30,727 bases of DNA, taken from NCBI GenBank assembly GCA_910584725.1, contig CAJUBE010000044.1, positions 1 to 30,727 of the forward strand, given 5' to 3'. Under the pieces are notes generated by a model, which was not told where the DNA came from, made no database searches, and was given only the letters and a program-made list of their open reading frames with translations. The stretch is from an uncultured Lachnospiraceae bacterium (GTDB taxonomy: Bacteria > Bacillota > Clostridia > Lachnospirales > Lachnospiraceae). Both the position numbers and the translations under genes were made by a program. Within the stretch, counting starts at the first letter, position 1. Every line of letters starts with the position of its first letter. This document shows, piece after piece, positions 1 through 7,814 of this stretch.

Positions 1-54
1 GTCCCGTCCTATGGCGGGACGTCTTTAGAAGTACTTTTCGCATTTCTCACGCTA
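1..54 (-). repeat. Partial copy C of stop-codon-anchored structured repeat
   Basis: These 54 bases are identical to 4958-5011, the upstream half of the element between mraY and murD. On the transcribed strand the copy starts at the TAG stop codon of divIB (52-54), runs into the arm around 27-43 and contains the inner hairpin at 1-20 (GTCCCG / CGGGAC). The rest lies left of the window, so the partner arm and the 3' hairpin cannot be checked here. Confidence 0.85.
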
Positions 55-915
55 ATTTTGCTCAAAGCTGTATGTTTTCGTGTCTTCGCTGTATTCCCGC
101 ATATCTAGAGTACCACTTTTTCCCAACAGATCCGGCAGAATATACTGCAGCTTCATAATCTTTTCGTCGATATCTTTATTCTCTCCCATCGCAATCTTCG
201 CTTCCCCGAAATACAGAGTCACATTGTAAACGCTGTCAAAATAAATCCTGTCCGCCGTGAGAGAATACTTCGAAAGCTGCTGGGTGATATTCAGAATCTC
301 GTCAAACAGCTCCGGCTTGTCCACCGGCAAGGGCTCATGGAGAATCACATGATCGAAGGATAGCCCTGTCACCTGTGGAATCCCCGCCGTTTCCTCCGTG
401 GACGTCTCCACCACGATCCCGTCCTTGTCAAAATACACATAACGCCCCAGATATTTGACATAACCGGCCAATGCCTTCTCGTACACCGTAATTCGGATCG
501 TGTCCCTCGACTCAATGTCCACGTCCATGGTCTCAATAAAAGGAACGCCCTCGATTCCCTTATCACGGTATTTCAGGGAGAGAAGAAGGGAATTATCCCC
601 GAACCTTCCCCCCATGACCATCTCCATGATCTCCTCGTTGGTGTAATGAACACTGCCGTCCACATGGACCGTCGTCACCTTATAATTATTAATAATGTAG
701 AGAAACCCGCCAGTCAATAGCAAAAGGAGGGAGGAAAAAACCGCCAGCACAATCCCTGCCCGCTTCACCCTGCCAAAACGAATTTTTTCCGGCCTTTCCT
801 CACGCCTTCTGATCCTCCGTTTCTTCTTTTTCGGCTCCTCCACATCCCCATTCTTAATCAGCCGCAGATTCGGATTCGTCTTCTTTTTCTTCTTTACGGT
901 ATTCTTATCGCTCAT
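52..915 (-). CDS. divIB: Cell division protein DivIB/FtsQ
   Basis: This 287-aa protein is a bitopic divisome scaffold that works with FtsL and DivIC to control septal peptidoglycan synthesis. Residues 1-52 are a strongly basic cytoplasmic tail with Lys and Arg runs, residues 54-76 a single hydrophobic membrane segment, and residues from about 78 to 147 fit a POTRA domain (start KVTTVHVDGSVHYTNEEI), followed by an extracytoplasmic beta domain. Length and layout are usual for Firmicute DivIB. It follows murA across a structured gap, and its ATG has a G-rich ribosome site (GGGGG) about 7 nt upstream. The TAG stop is supplied by the repeat element described separately. Position at the 3' end of the visible dcw cluster fits; ftsA, ftsZ or sepF-type genes would be expected further left, outside the window. 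Confidence 0.9.
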   Translation of the reverse strand: MSDKNTVKKKKKTNPNLRLIKNGDVEEPKKKKRRIRRREERPEKIRFGRVKRAGIVLAVFSSLLLLLTGGFLYIINNYKVTTVHVDGSVHYTNEEIMEMVMGGRFGDNSLLLSLKYRDKGIEGVPFIETMDVDIESRDTIRITVYEKALAGYVKYLGRYVYFDKDGIVVETSTEETAGIPQVTGLSFDHVILHEPLPVDKPELFDEILNITQQLSKYSLTADRIYFDSVYNVTLYFGEAKIAMGENKDIDEKIMKLQYILPDLLGKSGTLDMREYSEDTKTYSFEQN

Positions 916-934
916 CCACAGCCCCCATTATCTC

Positions 935-1032
935 GGAGAATGCCTGTATTTTGGGCATTCTCCTGTGTGAGACTTAGAACTTCTTCGCGAAACAGCCTTT
1001 GCTGTGAGCGATTAGAAGTTCTTCTCACGCTA
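935..1032 (-). repeat. Copy A of structured repeat, murA-divIB gap
   Basis: On the transcribed strand this gap opens with TAGCGTGAGA, whose TAG is the murA stop. A long outer stem pairs 1014-1028 with 967-984 (AGAACTTCT with AGAAGTTCT, GTGAGA with TCTCAC, and a 3-nt bulge). An inner hairpin ACAGC/GCTGT follows, and then a second hairpin GAGAATGCC/GGCATTCTC (936-961). The same plan occurs at 4904-5011 with compensatory changes in the outer stem. No ORF of note is present. It resembles neither a simple terminator, since it lacks a T-run, nor any riboswitch I recognise. Confidence 0.8.
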
Positions 1033-2280
1033 TGCTAATTCAATCTCCGCGCCCAGCTCCCGCAGGCTCCGTGTGATATCCTCGTAGCCTCTGTCTATAT
1101 AATGGCGGTTTGTCACAATGCCCGTGCCCTCCGCCGCCAGAGCCGCCACCACAAGCGCCGCCCCGCCGCGGAGCTCCTGGGCCTCCACAATGGTGTTATG
1201 AAGCAGCCTGCCGCCGCAGACACTCGCACAGTTTCCCGCCACTCGGATATCGGCCCCCATCTTTACAAGCTCCGGCACAATCCGAAATCGATTCTCGAAA
1301 ACCGTCTCCTCGATCCGGCCGCCCTGTCCCGAAAAGACCATAGCCGTCATGAAAAGAGACTGTAAGTCCGTCGGAAACCCCGGATAAACCGCCGTCACCA
1401 GAGCCCCCGGAAGCTTTTTACATGCCCGACCCTCCACGAGCAGCCCCTCCGGCGAGGGTGACAGCCGCACGCCCATCTTCTCCGCACAGGCAAGCACGCT
1501 CTCCATCTGCCCGCAGGGCGCATCCCCCAGGAAAACGCGGCCGCCTGCACACATACAGGCCGCCAGATACGTGCCCGCCACAATCCGGTCTGCCGGCACA
1601 TGGAAACGCACGGGATGGAGTTTTCTCACGCCCTCAATCACCAGCCGTTCTGTCCCCACACCGCTTATTTTACCGCCCGCACTGACCAGAAATTCGCACA
1701 GCGCCTGTATCTCCGGCTCTCTGGCCGCCGGATGGATCACCGTCTGCCCCTCCGCCAGAACCGCCGCCAGAATCAGATTCTCCGTCACACCCACGCTGAC
1801 AAAGGGCAGCTCATGCACCGCGCCGTAAAGCCGCTCTGCTCTGGCGCAAAACTCCTCCGGCCCCTCTATAATCTCCACGCCCATACGCCGCAGCGCACGT
1901 ATGTGCTGGTCGATGGGCCGTTTCCCGATCACGCAGCCGCCCGGATATTCCATGGCCACCTCGCCCACCCGGGCAAGCAGCGCCCCCAGGAGCATGATCG
2001 AGGAGCGCATCACACCCACGGAATCGGCAGGCATGTCGCATTCGGCCACCCTTTTCGTATCAATGCGGACCACATCCGCCCTTCTGCAGACCCGGCATCC
2101 CAGACTTTCCAAAAGCCGCAGCATATGGTATACGTCCGAAATCTCCGGGCAGTTTACGATCTCGCAAGTACCGTCTATCAAAAGTGTCGCCGCCAAAATT
2201 GGCAGCGAGGCATTCTTTGACCCTTGTATCTTCGTCTGTCCCGAAAGACAGTTTCCACCATAGATACGAACAGCGTCCAT
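1030..2280 (-). CDS. murA: UDP-GlcNAc 1-carboxyvinyltransferase MurA
   Basis: This enzyme catalyses the first committed step of peptidoglycan synthesis, transferring enolpyruvate from PEP to UDP-GlcNAc in the cytoplasm. The 416 residues match the usual length of the EPSP-synthase fold family. Visible signatures are the N-terminal K22-N23 pair in GSKNASLPI, the active-site loop PGGCVIGKRPIDQH with catalytic Cys116 (the residue alkylated by fosfomycin, here Cys and not the Asp of naturally resistant enzymes), the Asp in YPGFPTDLQS, and the C-terminal RGYEDITRSLRELGAE with its conserved Arg. The start is supported by AGAGG 7 nt upstream. It lies between ftsW and divIB, where many Firmicutes carry murG and/or murB. 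Firmicutes often have two MurA paralogues; which one this is cannot be decided from the window. Confidence 0.95.
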   Translation of the reverse strand: MDAVRIYGGNCLSGQTKIQGSKNASLPILAATLLIDGTCEIVNCPEISDVYHMLRLLESLGCRVCRRADVVRIDTKRVAECDMPADSVGVMRSSIMLLGALLARVGEVAMEYPGGCVIGKRPIDQHIRALRRMGVEIIEGPEEFCARAERLYGAVHELPFVSVGVTENLILAAVLAEGQTVIHPAAREPEIQALCEFLVSAGGKISGVGTERLVIEGVRKLHPVRFHVPADRIVAGTYLAACMCAGGRVFLGDAPCGQMESVLACAEKMGVRLSPSPEGLLVEGRACKKLPGALVTAVYPGFPTDLQSLFMTAMVFSGQGGRIEETVFENRFRIVPELVKMGADIRVAGNCASVCGGRLLHNTIVEAQELRGGAALVVAALAAEGTGIVTNRHYIDRGYEDITRSLRELGAEIELA

Positions 2281-2298
2281 AAATTTACCTCTGTCTTG

Positions 2299-2359
2299 AT
2301 TTATGACCTATTCTATCTATATGGATTTTCGATCAAAAATTATCTTGTCCTCATAAATC
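2299..2359 (-). repeat. Inverted repeat spanning ftsW stop and murA leader
   Basis: A perfect 9-bp inverted repeat, gatttatga at 2299-2307 and tcataaatc at 2351-2359, spans the gap. One arm contains the last two codons and TGA stop of ftsW; the other lies 10 nt upstream of the AGAGG ribosome site of murA. The loop of about 43 nt is AT-rich. With a long loop and A/T-rich arms, the stem is of moderate strength at best. Confidence 0.5.
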
Positions 2360-3517
2360 TTTTAGTCGTATTCCCTTGGCCACGCTCAGCGTTATCCCAA
2401 TTTCAATCAGAAGGAACATGACGGAAGAACCTCCGTAACTGATAAATGGCAGGGAAATTCCCGTATTGGGAATCGTGTTGGTGACCACGGCAATATTCAG
2501 AATAACCTGGACGGCTATATGCCCCATCACGCCCACTACCAGAAGCGCGCCGTAGAGATCAGGCGCATTGTTGGCGATAATCATCAACCGCCAGATCAGC
2601 ATCAGGAACATGATGATAACGGCAATCCCGCCGAAGAGCCCCAGCTCCTCACAGATTATGGAAAAAATCATATCGTTCTGCGCCTCCGGCAGAAATCCCC
2701 TCTTCTGCATACTCTGTCCCAAGCCCTTGCCGAGCACGCCGCCGCTGCCGATGGCATAGAGCGCCTGCAGCGTCTGGAAACCGGTATCGCTGGAGTAAGC
2801 CTCCGGATCGCGCCATGCGAGTATACGCACGCCTCTGAAATCCAGATCGTCCACATGAGCCTCCGCCGTCTGTATCACATAAAACACTAAAATCGCCGCC
2901 ACAACCAGCACACTCCCGCCCATGAGGAAGAAACGCTTATAATCCGGGCATGATACAAAAAGCATCAGCACCGCAATCGCCATCACGATAATGGCCGAAC
3001 TTAAGTTATTGGTAATGACGTAAATCATCCCTGCCACCACTGCTGGAAATCCGAGTACGGTAAAGAATCCCTTATTGGTTCGTATATTTTTTCCCATTTT
3101 ACAGATCAGGCTGGCCAGAAACAGGATCATGCCCAGCTTTGCCACCTCCGCTACCTGCAGAGAAATACCTGCTATGTAAAGCCACCTCGTCGCACCGCCG
3201 GAGCTGTGGCCAAAAGGAATAATTAACAAGATCAGCACCACCGAACCAATGTAGGCCGGCACCGCAAACCGCTCCCAGAAATGGTAGGGAATGTTTGCCA
3301 CCACCATCATCGCCACCAGTCCCAGAATGGACGCAAAGAGCTGCTGACGCAGATAACTGGTAGAATCCCCCATCTTTAAATTTGCCTCGTAGGAGCTTGA
3401 GGAAAACACCATAACCATACCGAAGCCCACAAGAAAAAGCACGATGAAAAGCAGGCTGTAATCCATAAAGCTTTCGCCTTTTTGTTGTCTTCTGCGGGAA
3501 GCGTTTCTTTGTGCCAC
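2351..3517 (-). CDS. ftsW: SEDS peptidoglycan polymerase FtsW/SpoVE
   Basis: This multipass membrane protein belongs to the SEDS family; it polymerises lipid II glycan strands together with a class B PBP. The 388 residues hold about ten hydrophobic segments. Family landmarks include the extracytoplasmic loop RDPEAYSSDTGFQTLQAL followed by AIGSGGVLGKGLGQSMQK, then LPEAQNDMIFSIICEELG, and near the C-terminus LPFISYGGSS. The ORF uses a GTG start with GGAGG inside the end of murD, 11 nt upstream; an ATG at codon 18 (3466) is an alternative. It follows murD with only 3 nt between. Whether it serves division (FtsW) or cortex synthesis (SpoVE) cannot be told from sequence alone; the operon carries a PBP of each type, so either partner is available. 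Confidence 0.93.
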   Translation of the reverse strand: MAQRNASRRRQQKGESFMDYSLLFIVLFLVGFGMVMVFSSSSYEANLKMGDSTSYLRQQLFASILGLVAMMVVANIPYHFWERFAVPAYIGSVVLILLIIPFGHSSGGATRWLYIAGISLQVAEVAKLGMILFLASLICKMGKNIRTNKGFFTVLGFPAVVAGMIYVITNNLSSAIIVMAIAVLMLFVSCPDYKRFFLMGGSVLVVAAILVFYVIQTAEAHVDDLDFRGVRILAWRDPEAYSSDTGFQTLQALYAIGSGGVLGKGLGQSMQKRGFLPEAQNDMIFSIICEELGLFGGIAVIIMFLMLIWRLMIIANNAPDLYGALLVVGVMGHIAVQVILNIAVVTNTIPNTGISLPFISYGGSSVMFLLIEIGITLSVAKGIRLKDL

Positions 3518-3520
3518 TTT

Positions 3521-4885
3521 TTAACTCTCCTCCATCCGATTGACCATTTCCTTAAACATCCGCCCCCTGACCTCGTAGTTCGGGAACATCCCCCAGCTCG
3601 CACAGGCGGGCGACAGTAAAACCGCATCTCCCGGCGCCGCCTGCTCCGCACACACCGCGAAAGCCTCCTCGAAGGTGTCCGCCAACACAATATTCGAAAG
3701 TCCGTGGGCCTTCGCGCACGCGGCGATCTTTTCCCGCGTCTGTCCGATCAGCACCAGGCACTTCACCTTGCCGTCAAAGGCCTCGATCCACTCGTCGTAT
3801 TCGCTCTGCTTATCATAACCGCCGCCGATCAGAACCGTGGGGCGGTTCATCGCCCGGATGCCCTGAATGGCCGCGTCCGGATTGGTTCCTTTCGAGTCGT
3901 TGTAATAATCCACGCCCCGCTTTGTGGCAACAAACTCAATCCTGTGCTCCACCGGCGCAAATGTTCTGATGACCGACAGGATTTCCTCCATCGGCACGCC
4001 GCAGGCCGTCGTGACCGCCATAGCCGCCATCACGTTCTCCACGTTACAGACACCCACCAGCTTCATATCATGTACGTTCATGAGTCTTTCGCTCACACCG
4101 TTCTCTGCCCGAAAGATTTCCTCTCCTTCCAGGTAGAAACCGTTTTCAAGCCTTCTCTGGGAAGAAAACCAGACCACGCGCGCGGGACACCGCTCCCCAA
4201 AAGCCCTGGTGTAACCGTTCTCGTAGTTCAGGACGCAGGTCTCCGTCTTCGTCTGGTTCCTGCAGACCGCCTCCTTCGCCGCCGCGTAGTTTTCCATCGT
4301 ATGATGGCGATTCAGATGATCCGGCGTAATATTTAAGATAGCGGAAACATCCGGCTTAAACCGATCCACCGTCTCCAGTTGGAAGCTGCTGATCTCCGCC
4401 ACAGTCACCGTCTCCTCGGTAGCGTCCAGCGCCGTCATCGTGTAGGGATTCCCGATATTTCCCACCACGTCCACGTCCCTACAGTGAGCCGCCATGATCG
4501 CCCCCACAAGAGAGGTGGTCGTCGTCTTTCCGTTCGTTCCCGTGATGGCGATGACCGTGCCTTTCCCCATCTCATAGGCAAGCTCGATCTCTCCCCAGAT
4601 CTTCACGCCTCTTTTGCGGAAATCCTCCACAAAAGCCGTATCCGTCGGCACGCCGGGACTCAAAACCACAAGCTCCACCGAAGCTTTCTGTTCTTCCGGC
4701 AGGACACCGATCACAATCTCCGCCCCCGTGCCGGACGCAAGCTTTCCCCTCACTTCCTCTATCGTCAACTTTTCGTTTTCATCAAACAGGATGGGCTTTG
4801 CTCCCGCGTGGCACAAGGCGGCCACCGCCCCGATCCCGCTCAAGCCCGATCCCACCACAAGTACCTTTTTCCCCTGCAAGTTCAT
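3521..4885 (-). CDS. murD: UDP-MurNAc-L-alanine:D-glutamate ligase MurD
   Basis: This cytoplasmic ATP-dependent Mur ligase adds D-Glu to UDP-MurNAc-L-Ala. I place the start at the ATG at 4885, giving 454 aa, because GGAGGG lies 8-9 nt upstream and the protein then opens with the Rossmann motif KVLVVGSGLSGIGA. The longer reading upstream runs through the structured repeat and adds residues with no family counterpart. The ATP loop GTNGKTTTTS is at residues 116-125. Other landmarks are SSFQLE, NITPDHLNRH, the C-domain NDSKGTNPDAA, and the substrate-binding LLSPACASWGMFPNYEVRG. It follows mraY through a ~120-nt gap holding copy B of the repeat, and precedes ftsW by 3 nt. Confidence 0.95.
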   Translation of the reverse strand: MNLQGKKVLVVGSGLSGIGAVAALCHAGAKPILFDENEKLTIEEVRGKLASGTGAEIVIGVLPEEQKASVELVVLSPGVPTDTAFVEDFRKRGVKIWGEIELAYEMGKGTVIAITGTNGKTTTTSLVGAIMAAHCRDVDVVGNIGNPYTMTALDATEETVTVAEISSFQLETVDRFKPDVSAILNITPDHLNRHHTMENYAAAKEAVCRNQTKTETCVLNYENGYTRAFGERCPARVVWFSSQRRLENGFYLEGEEIFRAENGVSERLMNVHDMKLVGVCNVENVMAAMAVTTACGVPMEEILSVIRTFAPVEHRIEFVATKRGVDYYNDSKGTNPDAAIQGIRAMNRPTVLIGGGYDKQSEYDEWIEAFDGKVKCLVLIGQTREKIAACAKAHGLSNIVLADTFEEAFAVCAEQAAPGDAVLLSPACASWGMFPNYEVRGRMFKEMVNRMEES

Positions 4886-4903
4886 ATTATTCTCCCTCCA
4901 TGC

Positions 4904-5011
4904 GGAGAATGCCCGTATTTTGGGCATTCTCTTATGCGAAACTTAGTACTTCTTGGCGTCCCGTCCTATGGCGGGACGTCTTTAGAAGTACTTTTCGCAT
5001 TTCTCACGCTA
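4904..5011 (-). repeat. Copy B of structured repeat, mraY-murD gap
   Basis: This is the only complete copy of the class also seen at the left edge of the window. On the transcribed strand it starts at TAGCGTGAGAA, where the TGA is the mraY stop. The outer stem pairs 4984-5000 with 4934-4953 (ATGCGAAA and AGTACTTCT arms, with a 3-nt bulge). The inner hairpin CGTCCCG/CGGGACG follows, then the 3' hairpin GAGAATGCCC/GGGCATTCTC (4905-4931). The murD ribosome site comes directly after. Bases 4958-5011 repeat exactly at 1-54, almost 5 kb away in the same operon. Confidence 0.85.
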
Positions 5012-5963
5012 CGCCCATCAGCGCCACCAGACACAGCAGCGCCGTCACAATCGAAAATACGGCAACCACCCGGGTCTCCGACCACCCGCACAGCTCGAAG
5101 TGATGGTGGATCGGCGCCATCTTAAAGATACGTTTGCCGCCCGTCAGTTTAAAATAGGTCACCTGCATCATAACCGACAATACCTCAATAACATAGATAA
5201 ATCCTACGATCGCGATAAAGAGCGGCATCTGCATCATATACGCCGCCGCCGCCACGAAACCGCCAAGAGCAAGCGACCCGGTATCTCCCATAAACACGCT
5301 GGCCGGATGCACATTGAAGAGCAGGAAACCTAAAAGCGCGCCCACCACCGCACAGGTAATCGGCTCGATTCCGCTGGCCGTACCGATCGCCACCACCGTG
5401 AAGAACGTTGCGACGAGCACCGTCACAGAGCTTGCCAGACCATCCAGACCGTCCGTAAAGTTTGTGCCGTTCACCGTCCCGATCACCACGAAGAACAGAA
5501 ACGGAATGTTCATCCAGCCCAGATCCAGATAGACCCCGTCGAGAAAGGGCACCTTCATGGCGAGAGAGACATCCGTATACCTTTGCAGATAAAAGACAAA
5601 AACACCTGTTACTAAAAACTGCAGCGCAAATTTCTGCCACGCCCGGAGGCCCATGGAACGCTTCAGAACCACCTTGATATAATCGTCAAGAAATCCTACC
5701 AGCCCGAAACCAAGCGTGAGAAACAGCACCGGAATAATGCCCGGGTAATCCCGCACAAAAAGTAGGGATGTCACAACCACACTGACCAGAATCAGGATGC
5801 CTCCCATAGTGGGCGTTCCGTTTTTCTTTAAATGACTCTCAGGCCCTTCCGTCCGCTCCGTCTGTCCCACTTTCAGCCTGCGCAGGAAAGGAATCACCAC
5901 AGGCCCCAGAAACACGCTGATCGCAAAGGATACCAAAACCGAAATTAAAATCACACTGTTCAT
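5004..5963 (-). CDS. mraY: Phospho-MurNAc-pentapeptide transferase MraY
   Basis: This integral membrane enzyme transfers phospho-MurNAc-pentapeptide to undecaprenyl phosphate to form lipid I. At 319 aa with about ten hydrophobic helices it has the usual bacterial size. Active-site motifs are intact: GTPTMGG (49-55), D93-D94 in LDDYIKV, N168-F-T-D171-G-L-D174, the magnesium-binding MGDTGS with D227, and the histidines H286-H288 in APIHHHFE. A GGGAG ribosome site precedes the ATG by 7 nt. It sits 30 nt downstream of spoVD. The stop codon falls inside copy B of the structured repeat, so the last two codons belong to both gene and repeat. Confidence 0.96.
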   Translation of the reverse strand: MNSVILISVLVSFAISVFLGPVVIPFLRRLKVGQTERTEGPESHLKKNGTPTMGGILILVSVVVTSLLFVRDYPGIIPVLFLTLGFGLVGFLDDYIKVVLKRSMGLRAWQKFALQFLVTGVFVFYLQRYTDVSLAMKVPFLDGVYLDLGWMNIPFLFFVVIGTVNGTNFTDGLDGLASSVTVLVATFFTVVAIGTASGIEPITCAVVGALLGFLLFNVHPASVFMGDTGSLALGGFVAAAAYMMQMPLFIAIVGFIYVIEVLSVMMQVTYFKLTGGKRIFKMAPIHHHFELCGWSETRVVAVFSIVTALLCLVALMGVA

Positions 5964-5993
5964 GTTTATCTCCCGCTCCTCATCACCAGTCCA

Positions 5994-7739
5994 TTACTTA
6001 TCAGTATATCTCTTTTCATCCAAATATGGAAGAATATTCTCAAAAAGCTGCCTCACCACCGGCGCGGCGATCTGCCCGCCGTAGTAAGTTCCCTGCGGAT
6101 TGTGGATAACTGCCAGCGCCAGAACCTGTGGGTTATCCGCCGGTGCAAAGCCCAGGAAGGAGGCGATATACCTGCCGCTCCCACGGGGAAGTGTCTGGCT
6201 AGTCGCCGTCTTCCCGCCCACCCGGTATCCTTCCACCGCACCGTTTCTGCCACTGCCTTCCGCCACCACCTGCTCCAAGATGTACCGCATGGTTTCAGAG
6301 GTTTCTTCGGACACCACATGCTCCCTCACCGGATAGGTGAAGGACTGGCTGTCGCTGCCGTCCGCCGACACCGCACGCACGGCAAAATGCGGCGTGATGC
6401 GCCTGCCGCCGTTGACGATGGAGGCCGCCGTGGTGGCGAGCTGGATCGGCGTGATCTGGAAGGACTGCCCGAAAGAGATGGTCGCAAGCTCCACCGGTCC
6501 GATGTTTTCCATCTTGTGCATGATTGTTCCCGCCTCGCCCGGCAGGTCGATTCCCGTCTTATCCAGAAGCCCGAACTGCCGGAAGTAGGAGTAGTACCGC
6601 TCCACGCCTATACGCAGCCCGACCGTGATAAAGACAGGGTTGCAGGAGTTCATCGTGCCCTGCACAAAATCCTCCGCTCCATGTCCGCCCACCTTGTGAC
6701 AGCGGATTTTTCGATCCTCCACCATGATAAAACCGGGACAGTTGAAAGTGTCCGTGGGCTTCACCGCCCCGGATTCCAGCCCCGCAGCCGCCGTGACGAT
6801 TTTGAAGGTGGACCCCGGCTCGTAAGTGTCGTTGATGCAGCCGTTTCTCCACATGGCGTTTAACAGCTCCTGCCGTTTCTTCTCGGAAAAAGCAAGCGCA
6901 TCCATACCGTCCGGCAGCGTGTACGGATTGTTTAAGTCAAACTCCGGTACATCCACCATGGCTAGAATCTCCCCGTTCTGAGGATTCATCACCAGAATGG
7001 AGACCCGGTCCGCTTCTTTCGTCTCCATGGTCTGTTTTGCAAGCTGGGTGGCGTAGCTCTGGATATTGATATCCAGACTGACATAGAGATCGCGGCCGCT
7101 CACCGGCTCCACCCGCTCCTCGCCCTCCTCGTCCTGCTCCACGCCCTTGGCGTCGGTCACCGTTAAGATCGTTCCCGCTTCGCCCGCCAGATATTCCTCA
7201 TAAACCACTTCCAGCCCTATAATACCCTGATTATCCCCGCCGGTAAACCCAAGCGCCTTGGACGCCAGCGTATCATAGGGATAATAACGCTTGTAATCCT
7301 CATCCACCTTGACCCCGTCAAGGGCTCTCGCTCTGATGGCATCGCCCACTGCCTTATCTACGTTACTCTTAATCTTCTCGATGGAGGAATACTTCTCCAC
7401 CCGCTTTCTCACATACTCCTCCGACAATCCCAGCTCTTTGGAGAGGACGGCGACCACCTCCTCCGCGTCCGTAATCTGGCTGTGAATCACGGAAACCGTG
7501 CAGACCGTCTTATTGTCCGCCAGAATTTTACCGTTGGCATCTATGATGCGCCCTCTGGCCGCCTTGATACTCCTCTCCCTCTCGTGCAGCTCCCTTGCCT
7601 TCATTGTATAATACTCAGACTGGAACACCATGAGATAGACCAGCCTTCCCGCCAAACCGAGAAGCGCCAGCACACACAGGAAGAACACCGTCACCGTCTT
7701 GCTCCTGTGGTATGTTTTATGGTTCATACTCCCTTCCAT
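5994..7739 (-). CDS. spoVD: SpoVD-like class B penicillin-binding protein
   Basis: A membrane-anchored DD-transpeptidase. The N-terminal anchor is at about 17-40, followed by the dimerisation domain (RGRIIDANGKILADN) and the transpeptidase domain. In the numbering of the slightly longer TTG-started reading, catalytic motifs are STFK at 311-314 and SCN at 366-368, but the third box is KTAT at 511-514 and not KTGT. The start is taken at ATG 7739 with GAGG about 10 nt upstream; ATG 7727 is possible but its purine-rich stretch is too close. There is no C-terminal PASTA domain, unlike B. subtilis SpoVD, which explains the shorter 581 aa. Being second of two tandem class B PBPs supports the sporulation-type assignment, but only by position. 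Its leader can fold so that the ribosome site is paired (7750-7794). Confidence 0.85.
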   Translation of the reverse strand: MEGSMNHKTYHRSKTVTVFFLCVLALLGLAGRLVYLMVFQSEYYTMKARELHERERSIKAARGRIIDANGKILADNKTVCTVSVIHSQITDAEEVVAVLSKELGLSEEYVRKRVEKYSSIEKIKSNVDKAVGDAIRARALDGVKVDEDYKRYYPYDTLASKALGFTGGDNQGIIGLEVVYEEYLAGEAGTILTVTDAKGVEQDEEGEERVEPVSGRDLYVSLDINIQSYATQLAKQTMETKEADRVSILVMNPQNGEILAMVDVPEFDLNNPYTLPDGMDALAFSEKKRQELLNAMWRNGCINDTYEPGSTFKIVTAAAGLESGAVKPTDTFNCPGFIMVEDRKIRCHKVGGHGAEDFVQGTMNSCNPVFITVGLRIGVERYYSYFRQFGLLDKTGIDLPGEAGTIMHKMENIGPVELATISFGQSFQITPIQLATTAASIVNGGRRITPHFAVRAVSADGSDSQSFTYPVREHVVSEETSETMRYILEQVVAEGSGRNGAVEGYRVGGKTATSQTLPRGSGRYIASFLGFAPADNPQVLALAVIHNPQGTYYGGQIAAPVVRQLFENILPYLDEKRYTDK

Positions 7740-7749
7740 CAAAGAGAAA

Positions 7750-7794
7750 CCTCACAAAAAGGTATTAATATAATCTATTATCCTTTTTCTGAGG
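7750..7794 (-). promoter_or_regulatory. Leader hairpin pairing the spoVD ribosome site
   Basis: On the transcribed strand CCTCAGAAAAAGG (7782-7794) pairs with CCTTTTTGTGAGG (7750-7762) with one mismatch, closing an AT-rich loop of 19 nt. The 3' arm contains GTGAGG, the only plausible Shine-Dalgarno sequence for the ATG at 7739. There is no T-run after it, so it is unlikely to terminate transcription. Immediately upstream, one base after the TAA stop of the PBP gene, is TAGCGTGA, the same eight bases that start the structured repeats at the mraY, murA and divIB stops. Confidence 0.5.
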
Positions 7795-7814
7795 TTATTC
7801 TCACTTCACGCTAT

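Noticed and set aside
916..1029. Riboswitch or T-box before divIB
   Set aside because: The structure recurs at other gene junctions, lacks any T-box or known aptamer core sequence, and has no terminator T-run.
1600..2220. Plus-strand 206-codon frame opposite murA
   Set aside because: It is an antisense shadow of a GC-rich gene; the sequence is rich in His, Arg and Pro and has no family features.
4886..4927. Longer murD reading starting at 4927
   Set aside because: The extra 14 residues come from the structured repeat; the ATG at 4885 has a good ribosome site and gives the usual MurD N-terminus.
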